This document shows positions 5,824 to 7,584 of a DNA stretch of 7,584 nt, piece by piece. The DNA is taken from the NCBI GenBank assembly GCA_029857875.1, contig JAOUGB010000097.1:1-7584 (forward strand), given 5' to 3'. The translations under genes and the position numbers were made by a program. Under the pieces are notes generated by a model, which saw only the letters and a list, made by a program, of their open reading frames with translations, had not been told where the DNA came from and searched no databases. Each line of letters begins with the position of its first letter. The stretch's first letter is position 1. Source of the stretch: Desulfobacteraceae bacterium (GTDB lineage: Bacteria > Desulfobacterota > Desulfobacteria > Desulfobacterales > UBA11574).

Positions 5824-7134
5824 TTATGCTTCAGCCGGCTTTAATTCCTGTTCTAACGCAACCGGAGATTCAACCGCCGTCTCTTCTTCGTCCAGGGGTT
5901 CGATGGGATTCAGTTCCGGCTCGTTGGGAAATACCGGCAGATAGCGGTATGAAATGGCGATGAGAATAATACCGTATGCTACCGGGAGTATGGTTGTTGC
6001 AACCTCCTGCCAACTTGGGATGTACAAGACCCATTGATCGAATGTCATGACAGGTACGGCCATGACTTGCAGCACCATGACCCATCGGTTAAGACACACC
6101 CCGATAACCGCCAGGATCACGGCAACCCAAAGCGTCATGGAATTCTTGCGTCCTTTGTCCGTAATCAGGATAACCGCAGGAATCAGACCGCAAATCCCAA
6201 TTTCCGCCACAAGTATCCAGATGCCATACAATGGATTGTTGGAATAAAAATCCATTAGCGTGAATCCTTTCGATAGTGCGGTCTCGGTGAACCAGTACCA
6301 GGTATCGTAAGTCTTTGCGATGGTATATGTCAGGAGCATCCACCCTGAAATTTTAGCCAAAAGCTCAATGGCGTTGTCCTTTACCAGTTTTTTTCGGGTA
6401 ACTTTTTCGGTGATCTTTGTCACCAGAATGGTAAAACACGGCCCGCATGCAGCGGCCGACCAGGTAAATAGAAAGAAGGTCCATGGCCAGATAAAAATGC
6501 CTTCCCGATAGGCGAAGGGTCTTCCGTACAGAACCCCGGCAACGCCGCCCAAAGAACCTTGGTGGAAAAAAGAAAGAAATGCACCGGTTGCCGCAAATAC
6601 CGCCATGATTTCGTGCATATTGTGACCGAGGTGATGAAAAAACGGCACTTTGTCGATCTGTCGGTTTTCAAGAATCAGCGGAATATATTCAATGGTCAAT
6701 ACTCCGAAATAACAGGAAAGACAAAAAGCCACCTCAGTCAACATGGAGTGAACATTGGCATGCCAGAAAATAAACCATCCCCTGAGCGGTTGTCCGATAT
6801 CGATGGCTAAAATCAGCAGCGCTGAACTGTAGCAGATAAAACCGATCAGCACTGCATAATTAATGATATTCTTCAGCGCATCTTTTCCAAAAATATATCG
6901 TAATAATCCGGTAAAAAATGCACCGCCGCCCACTGCAATGACTGCAAGATCAGCCCAGATCCACAAAGCAAACCCGTAGTAGTCGTTCATATTGGTCTGG
7001 TTAAGCCCCTTGAACCAGCAGAGTAACATGGCATAAACGCCCCACAGCAGTACAATGCCGACTGCACCGATGAACAGCAAAAATTGCCACAACGGGCATC
7101 GCTTAACGCCTTTGGGTATTAATGCAGAATCCAT
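5824..7134 (-). CDS. qrcD: QrcD-like menaquinone reductase membrane subunit (NrfD/PsrC family)
   Basis: This 436-residue protein has about ten hydrophobic spans, near residues 17-38, 55-78, 93-113, 131-153, 174-195, 213-238, 258-278, 301-325, 335-356 and 378-397. This matches the NrfD/PsrC-type quinone-binding membrane subunits. Stretches such as LNQTNMNDYYGF (44-55), QPLRGWFIFWHANVHSMLTE (115-134), GHNMHE (170-175) and FHQGSLGG (190-197) fit my recollection of QrcD from Desulfovibrio. In Qrc this subunit carries the menaquinone site and anchors the periplasmic subunits, which pass electrons from cytochrome c3 to menaquinone. A proline- and glutamate-rich tail (about 408-436) follows the last span. 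AAGGAG lies ten bases before the ATG, and qrcC ends 44 bp upstream. Other NrfD-family complexes remain possible because the catalytic-like and cytochrome subunits are outside the window. Confidence 0.88.
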   Translation of the reverse strand: MDSALIPKGVKRCPLWQFLLFIGAVGIVLLWGVYAMLLCWFKGLNQTNMNDYYGFALWIWADLAVIAVGGGAFFTGLLRYIFGKDALKNIINYAVLIGFICYSSALLILAIDIGQPLRGWFIFWHANVHSMLTEVAFCLSCYFGVLTIEYIPLILENRQIDKVPFFHHLGHNMHEIMAVFAATGAFLSFFHQGSLGGVAGVLYGRPFAYREGIFIWPWTFFLFTWSAAACGPCFTILVTKITEKVTRKKLVKDNAIELLAKISGWMLLTYTIAKTYDTWYWFTETALSKGFTLMDFYSNNPLYGIWILVAEIGICGLIPAVILITDKGRKNSMTLWVAVILAVIGVCLNRWVMVLQVMAVPVMTFDQWVLYIPSWQEVATTILPVAYGIILIAISYRYLPVFPNEPELNPIEPLDEEETAVESPVALEQELKPAEA

Positions 7135-7178
7135 ATGTTACATACTCCTTGAATAGCAGTTTCAGTTTTTGTTAGCTT

Positions 7179-7584
7179 TTAACCATGGTGCACAGGCTTT
7201 TTAACCTTTGCCTCATTTTTCAGATAATTATCACCGGCTTGTCGAACCCATTCCCGGTTTGAAAGATAGTAGACCTTGGGATTTGTTCCCAGTCGTTCCA
7301 AGAGCCGGAATGCATGAGGATTTTTCGGACGCCCGCTATGTTTATGATCGGGTTTGACCATATTGTATACCGCATGGTCCGGATTGTTCAGATCACCGAA
7401 TGTGATGGCACCGGCAGGGCATGCCTGTGTGCACGCGGTTTGATATTCATTCTCTTCAATGTCACGTCTTCCCTCTATATACGCCTTTTCCTTGGCCAGT
7501 TGATAGCGGTGAAAACAAAAGCTGCACTTTTCAACCACACCGCGCATCCGGGGAGAAACATCGGGACTGAGATATTTTTCCATA
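7179..7584 (-). CDS. qrcC: QrcC-like iron-sulfur subunit, C-terminal part only
   Basis: The frame is open to the right edge, so the gene begins outside the window. About 134 residues are visible, and the Met at 7581-7583 is probably internal. Numbered from that Met, the sequence has C20-x2-C23 followed by HR, then C51-x3-C55 with PAGAITFGD. This is the CxxC...CxxxCP pattern of NrfC/DmsB-type ferredoxin subunits that carry several cubane clusters. The remaining cluster motifs should be in the missing N-terminal half. The following segment (PKNPHAFRLLERLGTNPKVY) is the usual end of such subunits. No membrane span is visible. In Qrc this subunit relays electrons between the periplasmic subunits and QrcD, which fits the qrcD gene 44 bp downstream. 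The assignment to Qrc over other NrfC-like subunits rests mainly on that neighbour. Confidence 0.82.
   Translation of the reverse strand, partial: MEKYLSPDVSPRMRGVVEKCSFCFHRYQLAKEKAYIEGRRDIEENEYQTACTQACPAGAITFGDLNNPDHAVYNMVKPDHKHSGRPKNPHAFRLLERLGTNPKVYYLSNREWVRQAGDNYLKNEAKVKKPVHHG

Noticed and set aside
7142..7158. ATGTAA start-stop immediately after the qrcD ribosome binding site
   Set aside because: The ATG is only one base from AGGAG, too close for efficient initiation, and the real qrcD ATG is at an acceptable distance. Most likely chance.

Overview
The window looks like chromosomal DNA from an anaerobic, sulfate-reducing Desulfobacterota (a Desulfobacterales-type genome is the best guess). 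The main reason is the two genes at the right end. They match the iron-sulfur and NrfD-type membrane subunits of the quinone reductase complex Qrc, which links periplasmic hydrogen and formate oxidation to the menaquinone pool in sulfate reducers. The taxonomic reading comes from recognising these families by eye, not from a search.

All six genes are on the minus strand, so transcription runs from right to left. From right to left: (1) the end of a Qrc-like operon, with qrcC (its upstream part lies outside the window), qrcD, and a 52-residue single-span membrane protein that was found by translating the sequence directly. The operon closes with a strong intrinsic terminator at 5576-5624. (2) murA, the first committed enzyme of peptidoglycan synthesis, standing alone. 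(3) comEC, the inner-membrane DNA-uptake channel. (4) A YkgJ-type cysteine-cluster protein 72 bp downstream of comEC. (5) The start of a small unidentified protein that runs off the left edge.

The most unusual part is between the genes. Two related palindromic elements of about 120 bp (3843-3966 and 5381-5502) lie on either side of murA. Each arm is built from 7-10 bp modules of the form AAAGTGNNCT. All four arms end on the loop side with AAAGTTNNGG, and the loops are 40-45 nt. They look like two copies of a dispersed, genome-specific repeat family. Other points worth checking are the small Qrc-linked membrane protein, dyads and a weakly Fur-like sequence at the start of the ykgJ-type gene, and a bulged hairpin upstream of the small protein at the left edge.

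The protein-coding genes themselves are largely familiar housekeeping and energy-metabolism families. I see no CRISPR array, transposase, phage gene, tRNA or rRNA.
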